Below, in pieces: positions 7,631-16,358 of a stretch of 50,321 nt of DNA. The position numbers and the translations under genes are program-made. The notes under the pieces are model-generated. The model searched no databases. It had not been told where the DNA came from and saw only the letters and a list, made by a program, of their open reading frames with translations. This DNA is from an uncultured Clostridiaceae bacterium (GTDB lineage: Bacteria; Bacillota; Clostridia; Lachnospirales; Lachnospiraceae), in NCBI GenBank assembly GCA_902477765.1, contig CABSIM010000013.1:1-50321 (forward strand), written 5' to 3'. Within the stretch, counting starts at the first letter, position 1, and every line of letters begins with the position of its first letter.

Positions 7631-9313
7631 TCAGATGTTCAGCTCTTCCAGCACAGCTGCCAGAGCCTCTTTCACCGCGCCTTCCTGCAGTACATTGTGA
7701 AGTCCGGCATATTCCAGAAGTTTAAAGTATCCCATGGATCCTCCGGCCTGACAGAGTCTGTAATAATCCTTCCATGCTGCCTGCCGGTCCTTTTTCATTT
7801 TGGTGTAAAATTCAAATGCACCGATCTGGGCCATGGCATAATCCACATAATAGAACGGATAAAGGAAGATATGCTGCTTCTGCATCCAGAATCCGCCTTC
7901 TTCCAGGAAGCTGCTGCCGTCATAACTGCGCCACGGCATATAGGTCTTTTCCAGCTTTCTCCAGACAGCCCGCCGTTCCATGGCTGTCATATCCGGTTTT
8001 TCATACACCCGGTGCTGATATTCGTCCACGCAGATCATATAGGGAATCTTCTTCAGCGCGTCTGCCAGATGTTCCCTGCGGTACTGCTCTGCCTTATCCC
8101 CGAAAAACTTCTCCATCCAGGGATATGTCCACAGTTCCATGCCCATGGAGTGGATCTCATTGATCTCACTGGTGCTGTGGCACAGTTCCGGCAGTTTCTG
8201 GACTCTGGACGCCGTGAATCCTGCAAATGCATGGCCTGCCTCATGAGTCAGCACATTTACATCCGCCTCGGTGCCGTTGAAATTGGAAAAGATGAAGGGT
8301 GCTTTATAAGAAGGCAGCGTGGTGCAGTAGCCGCCCACCCGCTTGCCTTTTTTGGTTTCCAGATCAAACAGGTCATATTTCACCATGAACTCAAAGAATT
8401 CTCCGCTTTCAGGAGACAGCTCCCGGTACATGGTCCTGGCCTGTTCCACCATGTAATCCCTGTCCCCGATGGGAAGGGGATTGCCTTCCGGAGATGACAG
8501 AGATTCGTCATAATACTGCAGTTTATCCACCCCAAGAGCTTTCCGCTGCCGTTCATACAGCACTTCACACGCGGGAACAATCACTTCCCTGACCTGACGG
8601 CGGAATATCTCCAGTTCCTCTGCCGTATAGTCATAACGGCGCCTGGACAGGTATCCCATGGGGATAAAGTTTTCAAAGCCGAGCTTTTCCGCCATACCGG
8701 CGCGCAGTGTTACCAGCTGGCTGTAGATTTCATCGATCTTCGGCGAAATCTTTTCATACAGGGATGCCCATGCCTCAAAGGCTTCCTTTCTTTCCTGCCG
8801 GTCCGTGCTCTGCATATGCTTTAACAGTCCGTAGGTGGTCAGCTGCTCTCCCCGGAATTCTTCCGTGGCAGCAGCAACGGTTTTGGAATAGAGAGAAGCC
8901 AGATCCGCTTCTTTTGCCATGTCATCCACCACAGCCTCGCTGGACAGCTTCTGTCTCACTTCCAGGTTCTTTATGAGAATCTCCCCGAATTCCTTCTCCA
9001 TATCCTTGCGGAACGGGGATTCCAGAATCACTTTCCCCATTTCCTTTGTCAGCAGCTGGTAACGGGGCATTTCCGCATTAAAATATGCCATCTCTTTTTC
9101 ATAAAATTCATCCAGCATATTGACGGTGTACCGGATATGAGCCAGATTTCTTGTGGTGGCAATTTCCGTATCCAGTTCCGTAAACTCCATGTATGCGCTT
9201 CTGAATTCCCCGTAAGAGCCGGCATGCTTCATGGTTTCCGTATATTGTTTTACTTTTTCCTTTACCAGTTCCATATCCGGACGAATGTATTCGATCTCGG
9301 AAAACTTCTTCAT
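7631..9313 (-). CDS. M3 family oligoendopeptidase (PepF type)
   Basis: A 560-residue cytosolic zinc metallopeptidase of the thimet/oligopeptidase F family, which cleaves short peptides. The zinc motif HEAGH is at 357-361, and the downstream EIHSMGMELW segment near 386 supplies the third ligand and the family signature. The long helical N-terminal half and the C-terminal FYYVDYAMAQIGAFEF segment match the clade annotated as M3 oligoendopeptidase in Clostridia. It starts five bases after the stop of the small upstream gene, so the pair is translationally linked. The window also encodes an M18 aminopeptidase next door, which fits a local peptide-degradation theme. Confidence 0.9.
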   Translation of the reverse strand: MKKFSEIEYIRPDMELVKEKVKQYTETMKHAGSYGEFRSAYMEFTELDTEIATTRNLAHIRYTVNMLDEFYEKEMAYFNAEMPRYQLLTKEMGKVILESPFRKDMEKEFGEILIKNLEVRQKLSSEAVVDDMAKEADLASLYSKTVAAATEEFRGEQLTTYGLLKHMQSTDRQERKEAFEAWASLYEKISPKIDEIYSQLVTLRAGMAEKLGFENFIPMGYLSRRRYDYTAEELEIFRRQVREVIVPACEVLYERQRKALGVDKLQYYDESLSSPEGNPLPIGDRDYMVEQARTMYRELSPESGEFFEFMVKYDLFDLETKKGKRVGGYCTTLPSYKAPFIFSNFNGTEADVNVLTHEAGHAFAGFTASRVQKLPELCHSTSEINEIHSMGMELWTYPWMEKFFGDKAEQYRREHLADALKKIPYMICVDEYQHRVYEKPDMTAMERRAVWRKLEKTYMPWRSYDGSSFLEEGGFWMQKQHIFLYPFYYVDYAMAQIGAFEFYTKMKKDRQAAWKDYYRLCQAGGSMGYFKLLEYAGLHNVLQEGAVKEALAAVLEELNI

Positions 9314-9318
9314 GACTG

Positions 9319-9819
9319 TTAACCCCTTTCTGAGAATGCGGTTCCGTTTTTCTTCAGAAACAGCTTCACGCTTTCATCCCATTCCCGTTCAAGACTTTTA
9401 TCCATGGTAAACACATTGAGGGATGTTCCTGTAATGCAGTACAGTTCCCCGTTTTCATACTGAATATTCAGGTACAGGCCTCCCACCTGGCCGGAAGAAA
9501 ATCCGGGCACATGGCTGTCCACAAATTTTTCTTTTGCAGCAGGCGGAAGAAGCAGCACAATCCGGAAACTTTCCGGCAGACGGCTCCCCCTGATCAGAGA
9601 AAAGCAGAATGGCCGGACCGCCTTCCAGGCCGAAAATTCTTCAATCTGTCCAGCTTCCAGCTCCTCATCGGAATAATATCCCTGGCGGACACGGCCGTCC
9701 ACGGTAAAGCTGTTGAATGTGACAATGCTGACTTCCCGGACCAGAAATTCATCGAACATGGTCCCCACAAACAGACCTGCGGTAAAAGCCTTCTGTTCCT
9801 CGATTTTAAGTGCAACCAT
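9319..9819 (-). CDS. DUF5721-like small protein of unknown function
   Basis: A 166-residue protein starting MVALKIEEQKAFTAGLFVG and containing the FDEFLVREVSIVTFNSF segment, which I recognise from a Lachnospiraceae-type family annotated DUF5721. No signal peptide, membrane segment or catalytic motif is visible. The ATG at 9819 has GGGAGG six bases upstream. An upstream in-frame ATG at 9852 would add eleven residues that span this ribosome binding site, so it is rejected. It is the first gene of a two-gene operon with the M3 peptidase. Function is unknown. Confidence 0.8.
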   Translation of the reverse strand: MVALKIEEQKAFTAGLFVGTMFDEFLVREVSIVTFNSFTVDGRVRQGYYSDEELEAGQIEEFSAWKAVRPFCFSLIRGSRLPESFRIVLLLPPAAKEKFVDSHVPGFSSGQVGGLYLNIQYENGELYCITGTSLNVFTMDKSLEREWDESVKLFLKKNGTAFSERG

Positions 9820-9851
9820 TTTATACCTCCCACCATATTCTACAATAAACA

Positions 9852-9880
9852 TGGAAAATATGCAATGAATATGGTATACT
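9852..9880 (+). promoter_or_regulatory. Candidate promoter of the M18 aminopeptidase gene
   Basis: TGGAAA (9852-9857), 17 bases, TATACT (9875-9880), about 37 bases before the start. The -35 box matches consensus at four of six positions. Confidence 0.45.
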
Positions 9881-9916
9881 TATAACAAATCCAAGAAAGA
9901 TCGGAGGAATCATCCA

Positions 9917-11236
9917 ATGAAAGACCAAAAACATGCCATTCGTTCTCTGGAAGAACTGCTTCAGGCAGGTGTGTCTCCATACCATGCCATTGAAAAAAGC
10001 ATAGAAAGACTGACTGATCATGGCTTTGAAGAACTGAAACCCCAGAAATCCTGGGAACTCCGTGCCGGAAAGTCATATTATGTAAATCTGTATGGATCCA
10101 GTCTCATCGCATTTTCCATCGGAAAAAACGTGAGCAAGGACGGATCCGCTCCGAAAATCCGCATGGCTGCATCCCATACGGACTGGCCCTGCCTGCGGAT
10201 CAAGCCGTCACCGGAACTTTCCAAAGGCGGATACGGACTCCTGAATGTGGAATCCTATGGCGGACAGCTTCTTCAGACCTGGTTTGACCGTCCCCTTTCC
10301 ATGGCCGGACGCGTCTGCCTGAAGGGAAAAGATGCTTTCCATCCCGAAGAAAAACTTGTGGACTTCAAACGGCCTCTCCTCATGGTTCCCAATCTGGCCA
10401 ACCATATCAAACGGGAAAATGAAAAAAATGCCGAGCCCAACAAGCAGACAGATATGCTGCCGGTTCTTACCAGACTCACTGAAAAGCTCAATGAAAACAG
10501 CTTTTTCCTGGATCTTCTGGCAAAGGAACTGGATGTGGAGAAAGACCAGATCCTGGACTATGAATTTTATGTCTACAACTGGGAAAAGGGAACCGTCTGG
10601 GGGCTTAACGAAGAATTCTACTCTTCTCCCCGTCTGGACAACCTGACTTCTGTGGAAGGCTGTCTCTCCGGACTTTTATCCGCAAAGCACTGCGGAAAAG
10701 ACGACAGTACCATCTCCCTGATCGCTCTTTATGATAACGAGGAGGTTGGAAGCCGTACCAAGCAGGGGGCTGCGTCCACCGCCATTGACCGGCTGATGGA
10801 AAAGATCTACCTTTCCCTGGGCTTCACCAGAGAACAGTATCTGGGCGCCATGTTCAAGAGTTTCCTGCTTTCCATGGACGTGGCTCATGCCTACCATCCA
10901 TCCAAGCCCAACAACTATGACCTGAAAAATCATCCGCTTCTCAACGACGGAGTTGTCATTAAAATGTCTTCCACACAGACCTATGCCACCGATGCCACGG
11001 CGGTCAGTGTTCTGGAAGAGCTCTGCCGGGAAAACGGAATCCCATACCGGAAGTTTTCCAACCGTTCCGATATCCGCGGCGGTTCCACACTGGGAAGCAT
11101 CTCATCCTGCCAGCTGGCAGTCAAGGCCGCTGATGTCGGCGTAGGTCTCTGGGCCATGCACTCCACCATGGAAACCATGGGCGCAGATGACCAGCATGCC
11201 CTGAACCAGCTTGTAAAAGTATTTTTTGAAGGCTGA
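9917..11236 (+). CDS. M18 family aminopeptidase
   Basis: A 439-residue M18 (aspartyl/aminopeptidase I type) metallopeptidase. Metal ligands typical of the family are seen in order: SHTDWP at about 86-91, a DN in SSPRLDN, the EE of YDNEEVGS, and the D and H of LSMDVAHAYHP, plus a C-terminal HSTMETMG histidine. These bind a di-zinc centre that removes N-terminal residues from peptides in the cytosol. The start is preceded by CGGAGG. It is divergent from the DUF5721-pepF pair and followed by a small orphan gene behind a hairpin-rich leader. Confidence 0.92.
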   Translation: MKDQKHAIRSLEELLQAGVSPYHAIEKSIERLTDHGFEELKPQKSWELRAGKSYYVNLYGSSLIAFSIGKNVSKDGSAPKIRMAASHTDWPCLRIKPSPELSKGGYGLLNVESYGGQLLQTWFDRPLSMAGRVCLKGKDAFHPEEKLVDFKRPLLMVPNLANHIKRENEKNAEPNKQTDMLPVLTRLTEKLNENSFFLDLLAKELDVEKDQILDYEFYVYNWEKGTVWGLNEEFYSSPRLDNLTSVEGCLSGLLSAKHCGKDDSTISLIALYDNEEVGSRTKQGAASTAIDRLMEKIYLSLGFTREQYLGAMFKSFLLSMDVAHAYHPSKPNNYDLKNHPLLNDGVVIKMSSTQTYATDATAVSVLEELCRENGIPYRKFSNRSDIRGGSTLGSISSCQLAVKAADVGVGLWAMHSTMETMGADDQHALNQLVKVFFEG

Positions 11237-11246
11237 AACAAAAAGA

Positions 11247-11347
11247 ACGGATCGGCGAAAGCCATCCGTCGCGGTCAGACCTTCTGAGGCCTGACCCTGC
11301 AATATATCACATACGGGAATTTCAGATTCCCGTGAGAAACCGGGAGG
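11247..11347 (+). promoter_or_regulatory. Hairpin-rich leader before the 96-residue orphan gene
   Basis: Between the M18 stop and the orphan start are three hairpins: ACGGAT/ATCCGT with a GAAA tetraloop (11247-11269), GGTCAG/CTGACC with inner CCT-TCTG-AGG (about 11273-11296), and ACGGGAAT/ATTCCCGT (11313-11333). The 3' arm of the last one can instead pair TCCCG (11328-11332) with CGGGA (11341-11345), which would cover the Shine-Dalgarno. No T run follows, so this is not a terminator. It matches no riboswitch class I recognise. Confidence 0.4.
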
Positions 11348-11355
11348 AAATCAAT

Positions 11356-11646
11356 ATGAAGGCATATGATGTACAGTCAAAGCAGGAACTTGAAGTAACC
11401 GCAGAAAGCCTTGTGGACTTTCTCAATTCCAACCGCCAGGTGGACCTGGTTTTTGCAGAGCCCAGATCCGATGAAGACGGATATCTGAAATGGGACCGGG
11501 AAAACTGGCTGCTGGTGAAGGACGGTAAATTCCAGAGAAATTATTTCCTGGGTGACAGAGCACTCAGAGACTTTACCCACCATAATATCTACGACCTGAA
11601 AAACTCCTTCAAGCCGGAGGAAGCCATCAAAATCGAAATCAACTAA
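11356..11646 (+). CDS. Small protein of unknown function (96 residues)
   Basis: A 96-residue acidic cytosolic protein, MKAYDVQSKQELEVTAESL onward, with a DFLNSNRQVDLVFAEPR segment and a WDRENWLLVKDGKF segment. It has no signal peptide, membrane segment, Cys or His cluster, or known motif. The ATG at 11356 follows GGGAGG by eight bases; an upstream in-frame GTG at 11332 would span that site and is rejected. It probably shares a transcript with the M18 gene, but its leader contains several hairpins. It ends in a strong terminator. I do not recognise the family. Confidence 0.75.
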   Translation: MKAYDVQSKQELEVTAESLVDFLNSNRQVDLVFAEPRSDEDGYLKWDRENWLLVKDGKFQRNYFLGDRALRDFTHHNIYDLKNSFKPEEAIKIEIN

Positions 11647-11654
11647 ACAGCAGA

Positions 11655-11686
11655 AGCCGCCGGAACTCTGATTCCGGCGGCTTTTT
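11655..11686 (+). terminator. Rho-independent terminator
   Basis: AGCCGCCGGAA (11655-11665), loop of six, TTCCGGCGGCT (11672-11682), then TTTT. Ends the M18/orphan transcript. The stem may also help end the convergent PrsA-like gene, although that side lacks a good T run. Confidence 0.9.
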
Positions 11687-11739
11687 CTGTGTCTGCTCTT
11701 TGTTTTTCTCTTTATTTCTTTCCACTGTCTTTTTCCGTA

Positions 11740-12732
11740 TTATGCGGTTTCCGCTTCTGTTTCTTCCGGCTGCCGGATTTTCTGAAGAATTTCGAAAAAA
11801 TCCGCCTCTGTGGCAGGACTTCCGGAAACGGAAAGTCCGGACCAAAGTTCCGGATCTTCTGTCAGGGTAATTCCCTCCCGGAACGTCTGATATGCCTGGT
11901 AAAACGCCTGGTTTTTCTTTTCCTTCACCATTTCTTCCTTGCGTGCCATGGTGGCCGCCTCGTCGTAGTCATTCTCGCATTTCAGAATATAGTATTTTCC
12001 GTCTTCTTCCACCACATCACTGATCTGCCCTGTTTCCAGGCTGTAGGCGGCTTCCTCATAACTGCTTCCCATAAGTCCGCGGAAAATCTGTTTCTTTATC
12101 TCCGGATCCACGGAATTTTCCTGGGCAATGGAATAAAAGTCCGCACCTTCCTGCTGAACCGACGCCAGTACTTCCTGAGCGCGCGTCTCATCTTCCAGTA
12201 CAATCTGGGAAACTGCAATCACCTTGGCCTCGCTGTCGCTGACCTCCAGGTCCATACTGCCGGTGAGTTTTTCCACCAGTTTTTCCGCCAGGCAGTAATC
12301 CGAATACAGATTCTGTACCGTCTCCTGACTGATCTCCAGTTCTTTCGCCAGCTGGCTTCCCAGTTCCTCCATGTATGTACCTGCTGCCTCTGCCGCCGCT
12401 TCCTTTTCTCCGGCGGAAAGGCTCACTCCCTCTTCTCCGGCCATCATGCTCATGATCTTCAGTTCCTGCATGAAATCATGGATCTGATCCGCCAGAGAAG
12501 CGTCAAACGTCGTTCCCCGGTTATCCACTGCCGCACTCCATATCTGATCAGAATACAGATCTTCATAGCGGTGCCGCTCTGTCATGACGATCACCATGGT
12601 TTCCGGCTTTCCGTACTCTTTTTCCCCCCTGGCACTGGACAGCAGCGGCACATCGCTGCTGCAGCCGCAAAGAAGCGCCGCAGCCAGCAACGCAGCCGCT
12701 CCCGCTTTCCATCGCTTCGTCTTTTTCTTCAT
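11740..12732 (-). CDS. PrsA/SurA-like peptidyl-prolyl isomerase lipoprotein
   Basis: A 330-residue predicted lipoprotein: KKKTKRWKAG n-region, Ala/Leu-rich core, lipobox LLCGC. The central part has a helical SurA-N-like chaperone region (about 75-170). A PpiC/parvulin-like domain follows at about 180-280, recognisable by VIAVSQIVLEDETRAQEVL, FYSIAQENS and GQISDVVEEDGKYYILK. Known role of such proteins is folding of secreted proteins at the outer face of the membrane. The ATG at 12732 has GGAGA upstream; an in-frame ATG at 12744 lacks a good site. It is last in the maf-HAD-prsA-like string. The tail is rich in Glu. Confidence 0.78.
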   Translation of the reverse strand: MKKKTKRWKAGAAALLAAALLCGCSSDVPLLSSARGEKEYGKPETMVIVMTERHRYEDLYSDQIWSAAVDNRGTTFDASLADQIHDFMQELKIMSMMAGEEGVSLSAGEKEAAAEAAGTYMEELGSQLAKELEISQETVQNLYSDYCLAEKLVEKLTGSMDLEVSDSEAKVIAVSQIVLEDETRAQEVLASVQQEGADFYSIAQENSVDPEIKKQIFRGLMGSSYEEAAYSLETGQISDVVEEDGKYYILKCENDYDEAATMARKEEMVKEKKNQAFYQAYQTFREGITLTEDPELWSGLSVSGSPATEADFFEILQKIRQPEETEAETA

Positions 12733-12772
12733 TGTCTTCTCCATTTTTCCGGCTGCCGCCTGGTCATACCGT

Positions 12773-13558
12773 TTAAGGAACCAGCAGCCTCAATATTTTC
12801 AGCACTCCGTCATTTACATTTGAATCCGCAAGAAATCTGGCCGCTTCCCTGGTCTCCGGTCTCCCGTTGGCCACGGCAAAGCTGTAATAGGCCTGTTTCA
12901 GCATTTCCACATCATTCAGCTGGTCACCGAATGCCATGGTCTCTTCCGGCGAAATAAACAGACTTTCCTGGAGGAGACGCAATGCATTCCCCTTGCTGAC
13001 GCCGGGATACATGGCATCCATCCACTGATCCCCGGACAGCGTCATTTTCAGCCTGTCCCGGTATCTGTCCATGATGGGATCTGCCAGGTTTCCGATTCCT
13101 TCCATTCGGCATGCGGAAATCTTTATGACCGGTTCCGTCACCGACCGGACGTCTTCCACCCGTTTCATACGGAAATGGTATCCTTCCTCCAGCCACCGGA
13201 CATATGCTTCATTTGCGGAGTCCACATATACATAATCAGATCCGCCCACCATGATGTCCAGTCCGGCCTCCTTGATGTCATTCATCAGCTGCAGTGCTGT
13301 CTCACGCGGAATCTCCGTCAGAAACAGATTCCTTCCGTAACAGCCCACATAGGCCCCGTTGTCGCCCACGTAGAAGATCCGGTCCCGCACAGGTGCAAAC
13401 AGATATTCTATGCTGGCTGCCTGCCTTCCGCTGGCTGCCGCAAAATAGACTCCCTTTTCCTTTAATTTCAGGATTACGGAAAACAATTCCGGATTCAGAC
13501 GGCTTCCCCCGTCTTCCACAAGTGTTCCGTCTATATCCGATACGATCAGTCTGATCAT
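12773..13558 (-). CDS. Cof-type HAD hydrolase
   Basis: A 261-residue HAD-superfamily phosphatase of the Cof/YkrA group (cap type C2B). Motif I is DIDGTLV at about 8-14, with Asp8 as nucleophile and Asp10 as acid/base. Motif II is ASGR near 40, and motif IV is FGDQLNDVEML near 212. Substrates are usually sugar phosphates or pyridoxal phosphate and cannot be read from sequence. The start has GGAGGG upstream. It lies 23 bases behind maf and 40 bases before the PrsA-like gene. Confidence 0.88.
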   Translation of the reverse strand: MIRLIVSDIDGTLVEDGGSRLNPELFSVILKLKEKGVYFAAASGRQAASIEYLFAPVRDRIFYVGDNGAYVGCYGRNLFLTEIPRETALQLMNDIKEAGLDIMVGGSDYVYVDSANEAYVRWLEEGYHFRMKRVEDVRSVTEPVIKISACRMEGIGNLADPIMDRYRDRLKMTLSGDQWMDAMYPGVSKGNALRLLQESLFISPEETMAFGDQLNDVEMLKQAYYSFAVANGRPETREAARFLADSNVNDGVLKILRLLVP

Positions 13559-13581
13559 CCGGTCCCTCCGTTTTCATGATG

Positions 13582-14154
13582 TCAAAACTTCTTCAGTTCC
13601 TGATACAGCCTGCTGACAGGCAGTCCCATAACATTGGCATAAGACCCCTCCAGCTTCCCGATATATCTGGCAAAAAATCCCTGAACCGCATAGGCACCGG
13701 CCTTGTCCATGGGTTCTTCCGACATGGCGTATTCCCGCATCTCTTCTTCTGACATGGGCAGAACCTCCACGGTGGTCTCCTCGGAAAATGTCACTGTTTT
13801 CTCCCCGTCCTTCTGTTTTCCGATGACGGTGACGCCGGTATATACCTGATGCCGCCTTCCTGCCAGGCTGCGGATCATCCGGTATGCCTCCTCGTGGTCT
13901 CCAGGTTTCCCCAGAATATTTCCGTCCACTGCCACCACTGTGTCAGCTCCGATCACAAGACATCCGCTGCCGCACCCGTCCGCCACGTCCCTGGCCTTCT
14001 GCAGGGAAAGCTCTTCCACCACGCGTGCCGGCTCCTTTGCCGTCACCTTCTCCTCCACATGACTCGGGATGATTTCCGGCCGGATTCCGATCTGAAGCAG
14101 CAGTTCCTTTCTTCTGGGAGAGGCAGATGCCAGGATCACTTTTTCATGATTCAT
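13582..14154 (-). CDS. maf: Maf-family nucleoside triphosphate pyrophosphatase
   Basis: A 190-residue Maf/HAM1-like protein with the defining N-terminal ASASPRRKELL motif at about 9-19 and the GADTVVAVDGNILGKPGD segment near 70-87 that binds metal and catalyses. Family members hydrolyse dTTP/UTP or modified nucleotides and are linked to septum inhibition when overproduced. The start has GGAGG. It lies 83 bases after the glycyl-tRNA synthetase gene; that gap holds a small GCCGCC/GGCGGC hairpin (14191-14205) that may be a partial terminator. Confidence 0.92.
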   Translation of the reverse strand: MNHEKVILASASPRRKELLLQIGIRPEIIPSHVEEKVTAKEPARVVEELSLQKARDVADGCGSGCLVIGADTVVAVDGNILGKPGDHEEAYRMIRSLAGRRHQVYTGVTVIGKQKDGEKTVTFSEETTVEVLPMSEEEMREYAMSEEPMDKAGAYAVQGFFARYIGKLEGSYANVMGLPVSRLYQELKKF

Positions 14155-14237
14155 ATCTGATTCCTCCGTTACAGACAGAAAGAGGCTGCCGCCGCCTCAG
14201 GCGGCTCAGTCCCTCCTTCTTTTCTTCCCGTTTCTTA

Positions 14238-15626
14238 TCAGAAACTGAATTTTTCCTCAAAATATGCCTTAAGTTCTGCAATCGGAATTCTTACCTGTTC
14301 CATGGTATCACGGTCACGGACTGTAACGGCTCCGTCATTTTCAGAGTCAAAGTCATAGGTCACACAGAACGGAGTTCCGATTTCATCCTGTCTTCTGTAC
14401 CGTTTTCCGATATTTCCTCTGTCATCAAATTCGCAGTTATAATATCTGCAGAGTTCCGCATACACCTTCTCGGCGCCTCCATTGAGCTTCTTGGAGAGAG
14501 GAAGAACACCGATCTTGACCGGGGCAATAGCCGGATGGAAATGAAGAACCGTACGCACATCTCCTTCTCCGATCTCTTCCTCGTCGTAAGCCGAGCAGAG
14601 GAATGCCAGGGTCACACGGTCTGCTCCCAGTGACGGTTCGATCACATAGGGAATATATTTCTCGTTGACTTCATCATCAAAGTACATCATATCCTGTCCG
14701 GATGTATTCTGATGCTGGGTCAGGTCATAATCGGTTCTGTCCGCAATTCCCCACAGTTCGCCCCAGCCGAACGGGAACAGGAATTCCAGGTCCGTGGTGG
14801 CCTTGCTGTAAAAGCACAGTTCCTCCGGAGAATGATCGCGGGCACGCATCTCTTCCGGCTTGATTCCCAGATTCCGGAGCCAGTCAATGCAGAACTGTTT
14901 CCAGTAAGCAAACCATTCCAGATCCGTTCCCGGCTTGCAGAAAAATTCCAGTTCCATCTGTTCAAACTCTCTGGTACGGAATGTGAAGTTTCCGGGTGTG
15001 ATCTCGTTTCTGAAGGATTTTCCAATCTGGCCGATACCGAACGGAACTTTCTTTCTGGATGTTCTCTGAACATTCTTGAAATTCACGAAAATTCCCTGTG
15101 CTGTTTCCGGTCTCAGATATACGGTGTTCTTTGCATCTTCCGTTACGCCCTGGAATGTCTTGAACATCAGGTTGAACTGACGGATATCCGTAAAATCATG
15201 CTTTCCGCAGCTGGGACAGCAGATATTATTGTCATCAATATACTGCTTCATCTGTTCCTGGCTCCAGCCGTCCACGGAGCCTTCCATCTGAATGCCGTGC
15301 TCTTCCATGTAGTCCTCGATCAGTTTATCGGCACGGAATCTTTCCTTGCAGGCACGGCAGTCCATCAGCGGGTCGGAAAAACCGCCCAGATGTCCCGATG
15401 CCACCCATGTCTGGGAATTCATCAGAATCGCACAGTCCACACCCACATTGTAGGGACTCTCCTGAATGAATTTTTTCCACCAGGCGCGTTTTACGTTATT
15501 CTTCAGCTCCACACCCAGGTTTCCGTAATCCCATGTATTGGCAAGGCCTCCGTAGATTTCTGATCCCGGATATACAAATCCTCTGGATTTTGCCAGGGCC
15601 ACAATCTTTTCCATTGTTTTTTCCAT
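14238..15626 (-). CDS. glyS: Glycyl-tRNA synthetase, single-chain dimeric type
   Basis: About 462 residues, a class II homodimeric glycyl-tRNA synthetase that charges tRNA-Gly. Visible features are the N-terminal GFVYPGSEIYGGLANTWDYG, paired cysteine motifs CRAC (about 90) and CPSC (about 140) likely to bind zinc, motif 2 around FRNEITPGNFTFRTREFEQME, and a C-terminal anticodon-binding domain with FDDRGNIGKRYRRQDEIGTP. The ATG at 15626 lies nine bases from GGAGG, while the ATG at 15632 is only three bases away, so I prefer 15626. It is 16 bases behind a lipoprotein gene and I see no T-box leader in the upstream gap. Confidence 0.94.
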   Translation of the reverse strand: MEKTMEKIVALAKSRGFVYPGSEIYGGLANTWDYGNLGVELKNNVKRAWWKKFIQESPYNVGVDCAILMNSQTWVASGHLGGFSDPLMDCRACKERFRADKLIEDYMEEHGIQMEGSVDGWSQEQMKQYIDDNNICCPSCGKHDFTDIRQFNLMFKTFQGVTEDAKNTVYLRPETAQGIFVNFKNVQRTSRKKVPFGIGQIGKSFRNEITPGNFTFRTREFEQMELEFFCKPGTDLEWFAYWKQFCIDWLRNLGIKPEEMRARDHSPEELCFYSKATTDLEFLFPFGWGELWGIADRTDYDLTQHQNTSGQDMMYFDDEVNEKYIPYVIEPSLGADRVTLAFLCSAYDEEEIGEGDVRTVLHFHPAIAPVKIGVLPLSKKLNGGAEKVYAELCRYYNCEFDDRGNIGKRYRRQDEIGTPFCVTYDFDSENDGAVTVRDRDTMEQVRIPIAELKAYFEEKFSF

Positions 15627-15642
15627 TCTCATGCTCCTCCTT

Positions 15643-16290
15643 TTATTTATAAACGATATAAGAGATCCCGGTCTCCGGCGTCCGGACTCCGTTTTCCGTG
15701 ATCTCCGTCACGTTGTCGGAAACATAGGCGATTTTTCCATCGGTCTGAATCAGTGCCGGCCCCTCCACAGCCACCATGATCATGCCGCTTTCCCTGGTCA
15801 CCTTTGAGGTTTCCACCGCCGTCCTCTTTTCCTCTGCCTTTACAAAACCGGCATCCGTCAGATATCCGGCTGCCAGGCCGTCTGCCACGGTCATCACCTG
15901 GAGTTTCTTCAGCTCCCCGTCATCTTCGTCCGGATACAGCTCCAGATATTTGAAATACGTATCAATATCCCTGAAGTCAATGAGAAGTCTGGCCACGCCG
16001 TCTGCCATGGTACATTCCCTGACAGATGCCGCCGCTTCTTCACCGTCTCCTTCCGAAAGGCTGTTGACTGCCTTCAGGTCTTCCTCTGCGGAAGCTCTGA
16101 GGCCGGCTTCATCGTCTTCAAATACACTCTGGTCATACTCCTCTACGGTGACACTGATCACGGCTCCGTCTCTGGTGACATAAATGGAGGTCTCCTCCAG
16201 AGAAGGCTCCGTATTTCCCGCATTTTTTCCGCATCCGGCTGTCATGAGAACTGCCGCCGCGGCCAGCAAGGCATATCGTTTCAGATTCAT
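15643..16290 (-). CDS. Lipoprotein of unknown function
   Basis: A 215-residue predicted lipoprotein: MNLKRYALLAAAAVLMTAGC, with the lipobox Cys at 20. The mature part is acidic and opens with repeated beta-type residues (SIYVTRDGAVISVTVEEYDQ), suggesting a surface beta domain. A DLKAVNSL segment and a C-terminal GVRTPETGISYIVYK segment follow. I recognise no catalytic motif. The start has GGAGGAG. It is followed after 16 bases by glycyl-tRNA synthetase, a placement that may be only positional. A terminator-like hairpin separates it from recO. Confidence 0.75.
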   Translation of the reverse strand: MNLKRYALLAAAAVLMTAGCGKNAGNTEPSLEETSIYVTRDGAVISVTVEEYDQSVFEDDEAGLRASAEEDLKAVNSLSEGDGEEAAASVRECTMADGVARLLIDFRDIDTYFKYLELYPDEDDGELKKLQVMTVADGLAAGYLTDAGFVKAEEKRTAVETSKVTRESGMIMVAVEGPALIQTDGKIAYVSDNVTEITENGVRTPETGISYIVYK

Positions 16291-16306
16291 ATGTCTCCTC
16301 CTGCAT

Positions 16307-16351
16307 GCAAAATACTGCCTGCCTGTTCCCCGGCCGGAACAGCGGCAGCAG
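16307..16351 (-). terminator. Terminator-like hairpin after recO
   Basis: Long imperfect stem pairing 16336-16351 with 16315-16329 (CTGTTCC/GGAACAG core plus GC-rich flanks), followed on the minus strand by TATTTT. Likely ends the era-recO transcript before the lipoprotein gene. Confidence 0.6.
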
Positions 16352-16358
16352 GATATTA

